Source of the DNA: Aurantibacillus circumpalustris
GTDB taxonomy: Bacteria; Bacteroidota; Bacteroidia; B-17B0; Aurantibacillaceae
Length of the DNA: 64,000 nucleotides
Assembly: GCF_029625215.1 (NCBI RefSeq)
Contig: NZ_CP121197.1
Coordinates: 2,356,001 to 2,420,000, forward strand
Reading direction: 5' to 3'
Part shown: piece after piece, positions 43,692-53,500 of the stretch
Layout: each line of letters starts with the position of its first letter
Position numbering within the stretch: the first letter of the stretch is position 1
Made by a program: the position numbers and the translations under genes
Notes under the pieces: generated by a model
What the model saw: the letters and a program-made list of their open reading frames with translations, nothing else
The model's database searches: none
Told to the model about the DNA's origin: nothing

Positions 43692-45140
43692 TTATAAAGA
43701 AAAACTGTAGGAGGCTCTCATTCCATTAGTGTAGAAACCCTCAATTAGTATTGGACCTGATTTCTCAAGACGTTCTTTCATCTGAACAGATGAATTCATT
43801 TTCTTTTTATCAATATGTGTGATAATGAAACCTGGTTGAATCCCTGTTTGGGCTAATTTGCCTGGATTTATTTTTTGAATTCGCACACCATTTTCAACTT
43901 TCATGGCTTCCAATTCATCTAAGCTAAGATCTTGAAATTCGGCTCCAAGAATATTGGTTTTTACTATTTCTGTCTTTTTTACAAGGTTGGTTGTATTATT
44001 AAGTGTTTTTAAAACTACAGGTACAGTAACAGTTTTATTATTGCGCATTACGTTTACGTTTATTTTATCACCTGGACGGTAACGACTTATTTGTTCCTGT
44101 AATTCACTAACAGAACTTATAGCAATATCTTGTATCGAAGTAATCACGTCACCTTCCTCAATTCCTGCCTCTTCAGCGCTACCTCCACTAGTAAGCCCGT
44201 TTACATAAACACCCGTTAATTGTTTAAGTTTTCTATCTGCTGCAAATTTGGCGTCAATGTCCTGAATACTTACCCCAATATAGGCACGTTGAACGGTTCC
44301 AAATTCAACCATATCACTCACTACTTTCTTAACTATATTAACCGGTACCGCAAAAGAATAACCTTGGTAAGAACCGTTATTTGAAGCAATGGCGGTATTT
44401 ATTCCAATAAGCTCTCCATCAGTATTTACAAGTGCTCCACCACTATTTCCAGGATTAACAGCAGCGTCGGTTTGGATAAAAGATTCAATCGGACGTTTAT
44501 TTCCATTCAAAATATTGTTACGTCCTTTTGCACTTATAATACCTGCCGTTACAGTGCTATTTAAGTTAAAAGGATTTCCAACTGCAAGCACCCATTCGCC
44601 AACTCTTACGCCATCACTGTTACCATAAGCCATGAAGGGTAAGTTTTTTTCTTTTATTTTTATAAGGGCCACATCAGTACTGGCATCGGCACCAATAATT
44701 TCAGCTTCATAAGTCCTTCGATCATTAAGAACAACTTCAATTTTATCAGAGCCAGAGATCACATGGTTGTTGGTTACAATGTAACCATCTTCACTTATAA
44801 TGACGCCACTGCCACTTCCTTGCTGTACATATGTTTGTTGCCGTTTCTGTTGTCCAAAAAACAATTCTGCAAAAGGATCATAAGAAAGATTGTTTACATG
44901 TTCGCTGACGGTCTTTATATGCACAACAGCATTCACAGATTTTTCAGCAGCCATCGTAAAATCATTCATGGTGCCCGCCGAAGCGCTCCCGGAATAATTA
45001 ACTAGTTTATAAACAGAAGAGTTTTGAGGGTTGGTAAGTTGATTAGCAGTACCCTTTTTTCCGTTAAGAAATTGGTAACCAGCTAAGGCAATAACTCCAC
45101 CAAAGCAAGCTACAAAAATGGATGAAACTATTTTTTTCAT
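43692..45140 (-). CDS. DegP/HtrA-like periplasmic serine protease
   Basis: The 482-residue protein has an N-terminal signal or anchor (IVSSIFVACFGGVIALAGYQF). The trypsin-like domain contains His126 in IVTNNHVIS, Asp156 in ASTDVALIKI and nucleophile Ser233 in NPGNSGGALVN. Two PDZ-like regions follow (about 270-370 and 400-480, the latter degenerate). It degrades or refolds misfolded envelope proteins. The catalytic triad is complete. A consensus -7 element (TACTTTTG) lies 33 bp upstream. A terminator separates it from the phosphatase gene downstream. Confidence 0.95.
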   Translation of the reverse strand: MKKIVSSIFVACFGGVIALAGYQFLNGKKGTANQLTNPQNSSVYKLVNYSGSASAGTMNDFTMAAEKSVNAVVHIKTVSEHVNNLSYDPFAELFFGQQKRQQTYVQQGSGSGVIISEDGYIVTNNHVISGSDKIEVVLNDRRTYEAEIIGADASTDVALIKIKEKNLPFMAYGNSDGVRVGEWVLAVGNPFNLNSTVTAGIISAKGRNNILNGNKRPIESFIQTDAAVNPGNSGGALVNTDGELIGINTAIASNNGSYQGYSFAVPVNIVKKVVSDMVEFGTVQRAYIGVSIQDIDAKFAADRKLKQLTGVYVNGLTSGGSAEEAGIEEGDVITSIQDIAISSVSELQEQISRYRPGDKINVNVMRNNKTVTVPVVLKTLNNTTNLVKKTEIVKTNILGAEFQDLSLDELEAMKVENGVRIQKINPGKLAQTGIQPGFIITHIDKKKMNSSVQMKERLEKSGPILIEGFYTNGMRASYSFSL

Positions 45141-45172
45141 ATCAAAATATTTTTTTAGTTACTTGTATAACA

Positions 45173-45180
45173 CAAAAGTA
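45173..45180 (-). promoter_or_regulatory. -7 element (TACTTTTG) of the htrA-like gene
   Basis: It is an exact TAnnTTTG match on the minus strand. The short leader contains GTTATACAAGTAAC, an imperfect inverted repeat, which might be a stress-regulator site. Confidence 0.45.
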
Positions 45181-45306
45181 ATGCTGAAATTATTTTGGCA
45201 GTTTGTTTTTAACAATCCTTAACCAGCAAGGGATACGGGCTGTTAAAAATTCAAAATATTAATATAAAGGACTTCGCTATTTTTACTAAATTTACAAATA
45301 AAATTA

Positions 45307-45942
45307 ATGAGATTGAAAAGGAAAATACCACCGTTTATTTTTGGAGTGTCTATAGGTTTAATCATTAGTGCTGCATTTTTTTTCTTCAAACTCAATGAGG
45401 TTTTTAACCGTTTAAAATCTACAGGAGCTGGGCAAATTACCGTTATCGAACAGTCTGTAAAGAATGAAGATGTGAAGGACAAAAAGGATAAGAAAAAAAA
45501 CAAAGAACGCTTCAAAATAAATGTTTCCAAAAGCCCAAACATAAACTACAAAGAAGTAGATAGCCTTATAGCACTCGATTCAAAAATAAGTATTGCAACC
45601 GATGAATTATTGTCAGTTAAAAATGTTAAAGTAATTAACATTGGTGACAATATAACAGGAAGAGATTCTCTAGCAGCGAAACTAGCAAAGGTGGACAACA
45701 ATTATTCAAATTTATATTTTATCGAATTTTGGAAAACACCTCTTAACTCAAAAGGCTATAAGTTTTCAAAAAATAAAATAATGCTTTACGGTTTTTTAGA
45801 TTTTAATAATGTTCTTCTCTATCAACTTGATAACGCTTATTATATAAAGTGTTCAGATCAAGTCTATAAATTATTCTACGGAGGTGATTTTAGAAAGTTA
45901 GAAAAAGTAGTTGATACCGACCTTCTTGCAAAAATCAATTAA
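45307..45942 (+). CDS. membrane-anchored protein of unknown function, dapF operon
   Basis: The 211-residue protein has a single N-terminal transmembrane helix ([22 protein letters not shown]). A Lys/Asp-rich linker ([15 protein letters not shown]) leads to an about 140-residue extracytoplasmic domain rich in Asn, Lys and Tyr ([22 protein letters not shown]). No family is recognised; similar proteins occur upstream of dapF in related genomes as hypothetical proteins. The stop overlaps the dapF ATG by one base (TAATG), so it is translationally coupled to cell-wall precursor synthesis. Confidence 0.6.
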   Translation: MRLKRKIPPFIFGVSIGLIISAAFFFFKLNEVFNRLKSTGAGQITVIEQSVKNEDVKDKKDKKKNKERFKINVSKSPNINYKEVDSLIALDSKISIATDELLSVKNVKVINIGDNITGRDSLAAKLAKVDNNYSNLYFIEFWKTPLNSKGYKFSKNKIMLYGFLDFNNVLLYQLDNAYYIKCSDQVYKLFYGGDFRKLEKVVDTDLLAKIN

Positions 45943-46724
45943 TGGAAATTAAATTTCAAAAATATCAGGGTACTGGAAACGACTTTATCATGATTGATAA
46001 TCGCTTTAATCCGATTTCTCTCTCAAACGAACAAGTTGCATTTTTATGCCACCGCCGTTTTGGTATCGGAGCCGATGGTCTTATTCTTCTTGAATCAGAA
46101 CCTGGTTTCGATTTTCGAATGGTTTATTACAACAGCGATGGCAATTTAAGCAGCATGTGCGGTAACGGTGGTAGGTGCCTTGTAGCTTTCGCGAAAGATC
46201 TGGGTCTTATTTCTAGCAAAGCTAAATTTTCAGCTATCGATGGGGAACATGAAGCCACACTAGAAGATGGCAAAGTGTCCCTGAAAATGAATGATGTTAA
46301 AAGCATGGAGTTGGGTGAAGATTATTTTTACCTGAATACAGGTTCACCGCACTATGTAAAGTTTGTTGAAGACGTTGAAAATTACGATGTTTTTAATGAA
46401 GGAAAAAAAATAAGATACAACGATCGTTTTAACGAAGAAGGAACAAATGTAAATTTTATTGAAAAGAATAACGAAGAGTTATTTGTGCGCACATACGAAC
46501 GCGGAGTGGAGGACGAAACATATTCTTGTGGTACCGGTGTAACTGCCGCTGCTCTGGTCGCTGCTGTTAAGGGTATGTCTACCGGAAAAAATTCATGCCT
46601 TATTAAAACTAAAGGGGGAATGCTTGAAGTTACTTTCGATAAAGTACTTGAACAAAACTTTTATAACATCTGGTTATCAGGCCCAGCAATGTCTGTTTTT
46701 AAAGGGGTAATAGAATTAGAATAA
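45942..46724 (+). CDS. dapF: diaminopimelate epimerase
   Basis: The 260-residue protein has the two catalytic cysteines: Cys73 in [12 protein letters not shown] and Cys196 in [15 protein letters not shown]. The N-terminal [12 protein letters not shown] is the family signature. It converts LL- to meso-diaminopimelate for lysine and peptidoglycan synthesis. Members of the same operon (mltG and an upstream membrane protein) also relate to the envelope. Start and length are typical. Confidence 0.97.
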   Translation: MEIKFQKYQGTGNDFIMIDNRFNPISLSNEQVAFLCHRRFGIGADGLILLESEPGFDFRMVYYNSDGNLSSMCGNGGRCLVAFAKDLGLISSKAKFSAIDGEHEATLEDGKVSLKMNDVKSMELGEDYFYLNTGSPHYVKFVEDVENYDVFNEGKKIRYNDRFNEEGTNVNFIEKNNEELFVRTYERGVEDETYSCGTGVTAAALVAAVKGMSTGKNSCLIKTKGGMLEVTFDKVLEQNFYNIWLSGPAMSVFKGVIELE

Positions 46725-46786
46725 AAGTTCAATCTAAGTGATTGTTTACTTTTTATAATTTAATCCTAAAAAATAAAAATCAATTT

Positions 46787-47317
46787 ATGTTTTTATCCGG
46801 AAACCTAATTTCTTTACGGGCCTTGGAACCTTCTGATGCTGAAATCCTATACCGTTGGGAAAACAACCGTGATATATGGCCTGTGAGCTTCACACAAATT
46901 CCTTTTAGTAAATTTATTCTGGAAGAGTTTACCAATGCTTCACATGCAGATATTTACACGAATAAACAACTTCGCTTAATGGTTAACAAACTGAATTCTA
47001 ATGATACAATTGGAATGATTGACCTTTTTGATTTTGATGCACAGCATCAGCGCAGTGGTCTTGGTATTTATATCTATGAAACATTTCGTAAGTCAGGTTG
47101 TGCGCTTGAGTGTGTAGAATTAATCAAAGACTATTGTTTTAAAACCTTATTACTGAAGCAACTTTTTGTACATATTAATGAATCTAACCCAGCCAGCGTT
47201 GCTTTGTTTGAAAAGGCAGGATTCGAGAAAAGCGGTCTAAAAAAATCTTGGACCAAAACAGGCTTAAATTCTTACGAAGATGTTTGGTTTATGCAATGCA
47301 TTAATAAAGGTGCCTAA
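46787..47317 (+). CDS. GNAT-family N-acetyltransferase
   Basis: The protein has 176 residues from ATG 46787; the frame is also open from a TTG at 46742. Motifs are LISLRALEPSDAEILYRWENNRDIWPVS at the start, GLGIYIYETFRKSGCALECVELI for acetyl-CoA binding, and NESNPASVALFEKAGFEKSG. It resembles SpeG-like spermidine/protein acetyltransferases, but the substrate is unknown. Its 3' end overlaps the next gene, so it is probably in the dapF operon. Confidence 0.85.
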   Translation: MFLSGNLISLRALEPSDAEILYRWENNRDIWPVSFTQIPFSKFILEEFTNASHADIYTNKQLRLMVNKLNSNDTIGMIDLFDFDAQHQRSGLGIYIYETFRKSGCALECVELIKDYCFKTLLLKQLFVHINESNPASVALFEKAGFEKSGLKKSWTKTGLNSYEDVWFMQCINKGA

Positions 47318-49313
47318 ATTTTTTTTCATATTTCGTTCTGTAATTTTTGCAGTTTCTCTTATCTGTTTAATTGCGTGTGATTCTGAAATGACGCCCAATT
47401 CCATAAAAGAAAAAAAAGATACATTAGTTTATTTAAATCATTCTGATACCGCGAAATATATTGGAATGAATACATGCAGACAATGCCACCAATCTATTTA
47501 CAATACTTTTATAGAAACAGGAATGGGAAAATCTTTCGATGTGGCTTCGCGCAAAAAATCTTTCGGTGATTTTATATCCGCTTCTATTTATGATAGGATT
47601 GCTAACCTACAGTATAGGGCATATTGGAACAAAGACAGTTTGTTTATCAAGGAATTTCGCCTTAGTAAAAAGGACACAACACATACAAGAACTGAAAAAG
47701 TAAATTATATTATTGGATCTGGGCAACACACAAACTCGCACATGTATTCCGTAAACGGTTATGTCCATCAAATGCCAATGACCTATTACACGCAAAAAAA
47801 GCACTGGGATCTTCCCCCAGGTTTTGAAAATGGTGTGAATACCCGATTTTCAAGAAAAATTGGGTTAGAGTGTATGTCCTGTCATAATGCCTACCCAGAA
47901 TTTGTAAAGGGTTCTGAAAATAAATTTACACGTTTACCAAACGGAATAGATTGTGAGCGCTGTCACGGTCCAGGTAGCATTCACGTTGCCCAAAGAAGTA
48001 CAGGAAGTAAAGTGGATACATCAAAATACATTGATTATTCAATTGTAAATCCTGCCAAACTTTCTATAGATGCACAATTTGATATTTGCCAGCGTTGTCA
48101 TTTACAAGGAAATGCAGTTTTAAAAGAAGGTAAATCATTTTACGATTTTAAACCTGGACAAAAGCTAAGTGACTTTATATCGGTGTTTTTGCCCAAATAT
48201 AAAAATGCAGACGACGAATTTATTATGGCTTCTCATGCCGATCGTTTAAAACAAAGTGCTTGTTTCATTAAGTCGTATGAGAAAGTGAAAGATAATCGTT
48301 CATTAAAACCTTATAAAGAGGCTTTAACCTGTGTTACTTGTCATAATCCGCATGTGAGCGTTAAACAAACCAATAAAAATGTGTTCAATGATGCCTGCAC
48401 TAATTGTCATAGTAATGCAAGCGAAATTAATAATGTACACAATGAATTAAAAAATAATGAATTAAAAAACTGTGTGAGTTGTCATATGCCTGCGTCTGGT
48501 TCTACAGATATTCCTCATGTTTCGGTGCATGATCATTATATCCGGAAACCAATTACAAAAAAAGAAAAAGATAAAATAAAAACCTTTATAGGATTGTTTT
48601 CAATAAATGAAAAAAATCCAGATAATTTGACCAAGGCCAATGCATACATTGACCAATATTCTAAATTCGAACAAAGCGCATCGTATCTAGATTCGGCCAT
48701 ATTTTTCTTAAAAAGTATTCCAGGTAATAAAAAAACACTGAGTAGTTTTATTCAAATTTATTTTATCCAACAAAAATATACCGAACTAATCGCATTGATA
48801 AAAAATCAGGGTGAACAAGTTTGTGATTCTGTTTTTAGTAAGGACTCCTATGATAATAAAGACGCTTGGGCGGCTTACCGAATAGGAGAAGCTTTTTCTA
48901 ATACAAACGATAATACAAATGCTTTAAGATGGTTTAAAAAAGCGGCTAAATTGGCGCCCTATAATCTTGACTTCAGAAATAAGTTAGGTTCAAGTCTAGC
49001 AGCAGAATCTATGCTGAAAGAGTCTATAGAACAGTTTGAATTTATTTTAAATGAAAATCCAAAATTTGTATCTGCATATTCTAATTTAGGTTACATAAAG
49101 TTGTTACAAGGATTTCCCGCGGAAGCTTTGAGATTATATAAAGTAGGTGAAAAATTAGATCCTGATAATGAAGCACTTTTATTAAATTTAGCTGCTTATT
49201 ATTTGAATACAAAAGAGAGACTTTTGGCAAAGAAGTATTTAGAAGAGGTGATAAGGGTAAATCCAAAAAACAAAAAAGCTCTTGCAGCAATACAGCAATT
49301 GAATAGTTTATGA
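47310..49313 (+). CDS. heptaheme c-type cytochrome lipoprotein with C-terminal TPR domain
   Basis: The preferred start is GTG 47310 (overlapping the GNAT gene by 8 bp); ATG 47280 is possible. The signal ends in a lipobox, CLIAC. Seven CXXCH haem sites are visible: CRQCH, CMSCH, CERCH, CQRCH, CVTCH, CTNCH and CVSCH. The N-terminal 450 residues resemble the cytochrome c554/octahaem superfamily. Residues about 530-667 are TPR-like (AAYRIGEAFSNTNDNTNALRWF, AYSNLGYIKLLQGFPAEALRLY). It is probably an envelope-attached electron carrier or oxidoreductase acting with partners docked by the TPR. No assigned substrate. It overlaps mltG by 4 bp. Confidence 0.85.
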   Translation: MPKFFFIFRSVIFAVSLICLIACDSEMTPNSIKEKKDTLVYLNHSDTAKYIGMNTCRQCHQSIYNTFIETGMGKSFDVASRKKSFGDFISASIYDRIANLQYRAYWNKDSLFIKEFRLSKKDTTHTRTEKVNYIIGSGQHTNSHMYSVNGYVHQMPMTYYTQKKHWDLPPGFENGVNTRFSRKIGLECMSCHNAYPEFVKGSENKFTRLPNGIDCERCHGPGSIHVAQRSTGSKVDTSKYIDYSIVNPAKLSIDAQFDICQRCHLQGNAVLKEGKSFYDFKPGQKLSDFISVFLPKYKNADDEFIMASHADRLKQSACFIKSYEKVKDNRSLKPYKEALTCVTCHNPHVSVKQTNKNVFNDACTNCHSNASEINNVHNELKNNELKNCVSCHMPASGSTDIPHVSVHDHYIRKPITKKEKDKIKTFIGLFSINEKNPDNLTKANAYIDQYSKFEQSASYLDSAIFFLKSIPGNKKTLSSFIQIYFIQQKYTELIALIKNQGEQVCDSVFSKDSYDNKDAWAAYRIGEAFSNTNDNTNALRWFKKAAKLAPYNLDFRNKLGSSLAAESMLKESIEQFEFILNENPKFVSAYSNLGYIKLLQGFPAEALRLYKVGEKLDPDNEALLLNLAAYYLNTKERLLAKKYLEEVIRVNPKNKKALAAIQQLNSL

Positions 49314-50353
49314 GTAAGAAAAAGAAAAATAGTTTTATAATGTCTCTTGTAGTAATCGTAATCATTGTATTTGCCGCAATGTATGTTTATAAGAAGTTTT
49401 TAAAAGGAATTGATTTAAAAGATAAAAATTACACTTACATCTATATAGGAAAAAACGATTCGTTTGAAGATGTAATGAATAGTATTAATTCGGAAGATAT
49501 TATTGAAAACCCAACAGCATTTTCCTGGCTTGCTAAAGAAATGGATCTAGAAAAGAATATAAATCCTGGTAAGTACAGAATTATTGACGGAATGAACATG
49601 CGTCAGATTATAAATTTGATTAAATACAATAAACAAGAAAAAGTTAAACTTACTTTTAATTCTCAAATTCATAATCTTGATGAATTTGTTGAATACGTTG
49701 ATGATAAATTGGAATTGAGTAATTCTGAACTGGAAGACGTTTTAACCGATGAGAAAAAACTTCGTGAATGGTTTAAATTAGATCCGGATAATTCTTTTGC
49801 ACTCATTATTCCTGGTGTTTACGAGCTTAGCTGGGCTGTAAGCACTGACGATTTTTTTAAAATTCTAAAAGAAAAGTTTAATAAAGTATGGAACTCTACA
49901 AGATTAGCGCAAGCAAAAAAATTAGGCTATAAAGTATCAGAAATTATTACAATGGCTTCTATCGTGCAGAACGAAAGTGCTATTGAAAGCGAACAGGAAA
50001 AAATTGCAGGAGTTTATTTTAACCGCTTAAAAAAAGGAATGCGCCTTGAAGCTGATCCTACCTTAAAATTTGCGAATAAAAATTTTGGTGTAAAGCGTGT
50101 TTATAATATTGACAAGGAAATTAATTCCCCATATAACACTTATCGATACAAAGGTTTACCACCCGGGCCAATTTCTTTAGTAAACACGCAAGCACTCGAT
50201 GCAACTTTAAATTACAATAAACATAATTTTATCTTTTTTTGTGCTAAACCACAGCTTAATGGCTTCTCCGACTTCTCTTCTACTTACGATCAGCATAGGA
50301 GGTTTGCATCGGCATATCAAAAGGCAATGAATAAAAAAGGTATTGGTCGCTAA
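49310..50353 (+). CDS. mltG: endolytic murein transglycosylase
   Basis: In this 347-residue protein the N-terminal membrane helix (IMSLVVIVIIVFAAMYVYKKFL) is followed by a LysM-like region. The YceG catalytic domain has ASIVQNESAIESEQEKIAGVYFNRLKKGMRLEADPT (catalytic Glu within the IVxxE block) and YNTYRYKGLPPGPISLVN. It cleaves nascent glycan strands to terminate peptidoglycan polymerisation. The first codon overlaps the cytochrome stop (ATGA). It is the last gene of the dapF operon. Confidence 0.93.
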   Translation: MSKKKKNSFIMSLVVIVIIVFAAMYVYKKFLKGIDLKDKNYTYIYIGKNDSFEDVMNSINSEDIIENPTAFSWLAKEMDLEKNINPGKYRIIDGMNMRQIINLIKYNKQEKVKLTFNSQIHNLDEFVEYVDDKLELSNSELEDVLTDEKKLREWFKLDPDNSFALIIPGVYELSWAVSTDDFFKILKEKFNKVWNSTRLAQAKKLGYKVSEIITMASIVQNESAIESEQEKIAGVYFNRLKKGMRLEADPTLKFANKNFGVKRVYNIDKEINSPYNTYRYKGLPPGPISLVNTQALDATLNYNKHNFIFFCAKPQLNGFSDFSSTYDQHRRFASAYQKAMNKKGIGR

Positions 50354-50360
50354 TAATTTG

Positions 50361-50401
50361 TATTTTTGAAACTCATATCTCTGTTAGATTTAAACAGAGA
50401 T
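50361..50401 (+). promoter_or_regulatory. promoter element and 9-bp inverted repeat before tryptophan 2,3-dioxygenase
   Basis: TATTTTTG (50361-50368) is an exact -7 match. Immediately downstream, ATCTCTGTT (50377-50385) and AACAGAGAT (50393-50401) form a perfect 9-bp inverted repeat in the 5' leader, 22 bp before the start codon. It may be an operator or RNA hairpin and has no U tract. Confidence 0.45.
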
Positions 50402-50422
50402 TAATATATTAAATCCTTAACA

Positions 50423-51424
50423 ATGGAAAAGAATATTGAAGATAAAATAAAACTACTTGAAGATAAATATGCTCAAATGGGTCAGGATATTAACAGTTAT
50501 CTTGATGGGTTGTTACTGTCAAATTACCTCACATATTGGGATTATACGCAGGTTGAGACATTGTTAACACTACAAAATCCAAAAACAGATTATCCTGACG
50601 AGTTAATTTTTATCATGTATCACCAAATTACGGAGTTGTATTTTAAACTCTGTATGCATGAGTTTGAGCAGTTAGGTAATAATGGAAAAATTATTTCTGA
50701 AAGCGGAAAAGATGAAGGCTGGAAGTCTGACCTTGATAGCACTTTTTTTGTAGAACGTGTAAACAGAATTAACCGCTACTTTGAAGCGCTTACAAAATCT
50801 TTTGAGATAATGATTGATGGTATGGAAAAGGAGCAATTTTTGAAATACCGAATGGCTCTGTTACCTGCAAGCGGATTCCAGAGTGCACAATATCGAATGA
50901 TTGAGATATGCAGCACAGATTTTATCAATTTGGTTGATAAAGATGTTCGTTCTGAATATACAGGAAAGAACGCTCCGATAGAAGAGCTATTCAAATACAT
51001 TTATTGGAACAAAGGTGCAACTGAATTAGCTACTGGAAAAAAGACACTCACACTAAATCAGTTTGAGAAAAAATACGGAGAAAAATTTATCGCGTTAGCT
51101 CAAGAATACCAAACAAAAAATATTTACCAAAAATATTTAAGTTTACCCGAACACGACAGAAACAATCCTAAAACAAAAAACGCTTTAAAGCAGTTAGATG
51201 TGAATGTAAATATTAACTGGCCTTTGGTACATTATAAAAGTGCGGTGCGTTATTTACAACAAAATACTGGAGATATTTCAGCTACAGGAGGAACGAATTG
51301 GCAGAAATATTTACCACCACGTTTTCAAAAAAGAATTTTTTATCCAGAACTATGGACAAAAGAAGAAATGGAAGACTGGGGAAAGGGCTGGGTTGAAACC
51401 AATGTGTTTAAAGTAGAAGGTTAG
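50423..51424 (+). CDS. kynA: tryptophan 2,3-dioxygenase
   Basis: The 333-residue haem enzyme has LSNYLTYWDYTQVETLLTLQNP, the substrate-binding MYHQITELYFKLCMHE (His67), ASGFQSAQYRMIE and the haem-ligand region NWPLVHYKSAVRYL (His270). TGGTNWQKYLPPRFQ follows. It oxidises L-tryptophan to N-formylkynurenine in the cytoplasm. The length and motifs match bacterial TDO. No kynB or kynU gene is adjacent. A promoter element and a perfect inverted repeat precede it. Confidence 0.95.
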   Translation: MEKNIEDKIKLLEDKYAQMGQDINSYLDGLLLSNYLTYWDYTQVETLLTLQNPKTDYPDELIFIMYHQITELYFKLCMHEFEQLGNNGKIISESGKDEGWKSDLDSTFFVERVNRINRYFEALTKSFEIMIDGMEKEQFLKYRMALLPASGFQSAQYRMIEICSTDFINLVDKDVRSEYTGKNAPIEELFKYIYWNKGATELATGKKTLTLNQFEKKYGEKFIALAQEYQTKNIYQKYLSLPEHDRNNPKTKNALKQLDVNVNINWPLVHYKSAVRYLQQNTGDISATGGTNWQKYLPPRFQKRIFYPELWTKEEMEDWGKGWVETNVFKVEG

Positions 51425-51467
51425 GAATTATCAATCTTTTTCGAATAAAAATAATTGAGTACATAAA

Positions 51468-52370
51468 ATGTCAATTAGTGTAAGTAATATTAGTAAGTTA
51501 TACGGTGCTCAGAAAGCGCTTAATAACATTTCCTTCGAAGTGGGAGGTAATGAAATCATTGGATTTCTAGGACCCAATGGAGCCGGCAAAAGTACCATGA
51601 TGAAAATATTAACTTGCTATATTCCGCCTAGCGAGGGTAGTGCTAAAGTTTGTGGTTTTGATATTTTGGAGCAAAGTCTTGATGTTAGAAAGCAAATAGG
51701 GTACCTACCTGAACACAATCCTTTATATCTTGATATGTATGTGAAGGAATTTTTAGAATTTGTAGGTAATATTCACAAAATAAAAAATGTTACTGGCCGT
51801 GTGAAAGAAATGATTGATATCACCGGTTTACAGCTTGAGCAAAATAAGAAAATTGGCGCTTTAAGTAAGGGGTATCGTCAGCGTGTTGGTTTGGCACAGG
51901 CTATGATCCATGATCCCAAAGTATTAATCATGGATGAACCAACTACCGGTTTAGATCCAAATCAATTGGAAGAAATACGAAGTCTTATTAAATCTTTAGG
52001 TAAACAAAAAACGGTTATGCTTAGCACGCATATTATGCAGGAAGTTGAAGCTATTTGTGACAGAGTAATTATTATAAACAAAGGTGAAATTGTTGCAAAT
52101 GATGAAACGAAAAATCTTCAAAAAAATACTACGCGACAAATTGTTACGGTAGAATTTGATAAAGAAATAAAAACGGATTTATTAAAGACTATTGAAGGGG
52201 TTGAACAGGTTAAATCTCTTACAGAGACTACATGGCAATTATTTTCTTCTGCTCAGGTAGATATCAGAAAAGAGATCTTCAATTTTGCTGTGGCCAATAA
52301 TTTAAGCGTATTAACACTCAATAAAGAAGAACAAAAAATTGAGGACGTTTTTAAAGAGCTTACTAAGTAA
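51468..52370 (+). CDS. gldA: GldA-type gliding-motility ABC transporter ATPase
   Basis: The 300-residue cytoplasmic ATPase has Walker A GFLGPNGAGKSTMM, Q-loop YLPEHNPLYLDMYV, signature LSKGYRQRVGLAQAM and Walker B VLIMDEPTTGLDPNQ, then the His switch STHIMQEVE. It starts MSISVSNISKLYGAQKALN, as in GldA of flavobacteria. GldA works with GldF and GldG, whose genes are not in this window. The assignment as GldA rather than a generic ABC ATPase rests on close similarity of the N-terminus to flavobacterial GldA, and is moderate. Confidence 0.8.
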   Translation: MSISVSNISKLYGAQKALNNISFEVGGNEIIGFLGPNGAGKSTMMKILTCYIPPSEGSAKVCGFDILEQSLDVRKQIGYLPEHNPLYLDMYVKEFLEFVGNIHKIKNVTGRVKEMIDITGLQLEQNKKIGALSKGYRQRVGLAQAMIHDPKVLIMDEPTTGLDPNQLEEIRSLIKSLGKQKTVMLSTHIMQEVEAICDRVIIINKGEIVANDETKNLQKNTTRQIVTVEFDKEIKTDLLKTIEGVEQVKSLTETTWQLFSSAQVDIRKEIFNFAVANNLSVLTLNKEEQKIEDVFKELTK

Positions 52371-52402
52371 ATTAAACTTAATAACTCTGTAAAAACCTGT
52401 TT

Positions 52403-53500
52403 CTATGGCCTAAAAACCAAGGTGTATTCAGCCAAGGTCTCACTGGAAGTAGGATTAGTAAACTTAAATTTATCGAGCCCCTTTAAAAGCTCTGTTACTT
52501 GTGATTGTTGTTCTTTACTCAAATCAAAACTATTAGTATAAACTACTTTATCCACTTTCCCTTCTGCAGTAATATAAAGCGTGGCATCAAATTTTTGTAA
52601 AAGATTTTTAGCCTTTAAACGGGTGTTAAGTTCCTTGATTAACGCGCTTTCACCACCAGCGTATTGACATGTATTTACATTGCTTAAATCCGCAGATGAA
52701 ATGCTGACGCCTGCTGCCATTGCGTCGTCATCTTTTTTTGTTCTGCTTGTCTTGGCAAGACCTTCTTTTTTTTTGGCTCTTATGCTAGCAACTTCCTCTT
52801 CTTCCTCTAAAGTCTTGTTTTGTTTGTTTTCAGCTAAATCTTCTTTGCTAACATACCTATCATCAGCGGCTACTGGTGCGCTTACCATTGGAACTGCTTT
52901 AACTCTCATTACGTTATTAACTGCCAAAGCAGATTCATTTATTGTTGCAGGAAGTTCCTTATCGGCAGTACTAACAAGTTTTTGATCTGCACTACGGATT
53001 TCTTTATTATTTTCTGCCTCTGGTTCCTTTTGATTATTTTTAAAAGTCATCGCATTTTTTTCCTGCGGTTTTTTAGCAGAGACTGTTTCGTTATGTTTCA
53101 GTTCGTCAGTGAGTACAGACGAAGACGTTTTTTCATTTTGAGTTTCAAGTGTTTTTTGAATTTCATCCTTTGGCAAAGAATTAGATTCAAGAGCAAGATC
53201 TTCTCTTTTTGACAAAGAGCTATTTAGGATAAAATAAATACTAAAACCAACTACAAGAAATAATCCGGCTGCTGCATACCAATAAGCCATGTTAGATTTT
53301 TTTTCAGTAATAAAGATTTCAGAATAGGCCCGGGAATCTAATTTGGTTTTTAAGTCAAGAATTTCCTCCTCGTCAAGATTAGCAAAGCCCTCCATAGCTT
53401 CTTTATCAAAATCATCCATGGGAGCATTGGAATCATTTTTGGATGAGTTCAAAAAGTTCTTAATTGGTTTGTTATCGCTATTATCCTTCTGGTTGTTCAT
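52403..53500 (-). CDS. membrane anti-sigma-like protein with TonB-like C-terminal region
   Basis: The 365-residue protein overlaps the ECF sigma gene by 20 bp. An N-terminal cytoplasmic segment has DDFDKEAMEGFANLDEEEI, a motif common to Bacteroidota anti-sigma or sigma-coupled membrane proteins. One transmembrane helix lies at about 71-92 (AYWYAAAGLFLVVGFSIYFIL). A long low-complexity Lys/Glu/Ala linker leads to a C-terminal domain (YITAEGKVDKVVYTNSFDLS) resembling TonB/energy-transducer C-terminal folds. It is likely a one-pass inner-membrane regulator of the sigma factor. The mechanism is inferred. Confidence 0.65.
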   Translation of the reverse strand: MNNQKDNSDNKPIKNFLNSSKNDSNAPMDDFDKEAMEGFANLDEEEILDLKTKLDSRAYSEIFITEKKSNMAYWYAAAGLFLVVGFSIYFILNSSLSKREDLALESNSLPKDEIQKTLETQNEKTSSSVLTDELKHNETVSAKKPQEKNAMTFKNNQKEPEAENNKEIRSADQKLVSTADKELPATINESALAVNNVMRVKAVPMVSAPVAADDRYVSKEDLAENKQNKTLEEEEEVASIRAKKKEGLAKTSRTKKDDDAMAAGVSISSADLSNVNTCQYAGGESALIKELNTRLKAKNLLQKFDATLYITAEGKVDKVVYTNSFDLSKEQQSQVTELLKGLDKFKFTNPTSSETLAEYTLVFRP

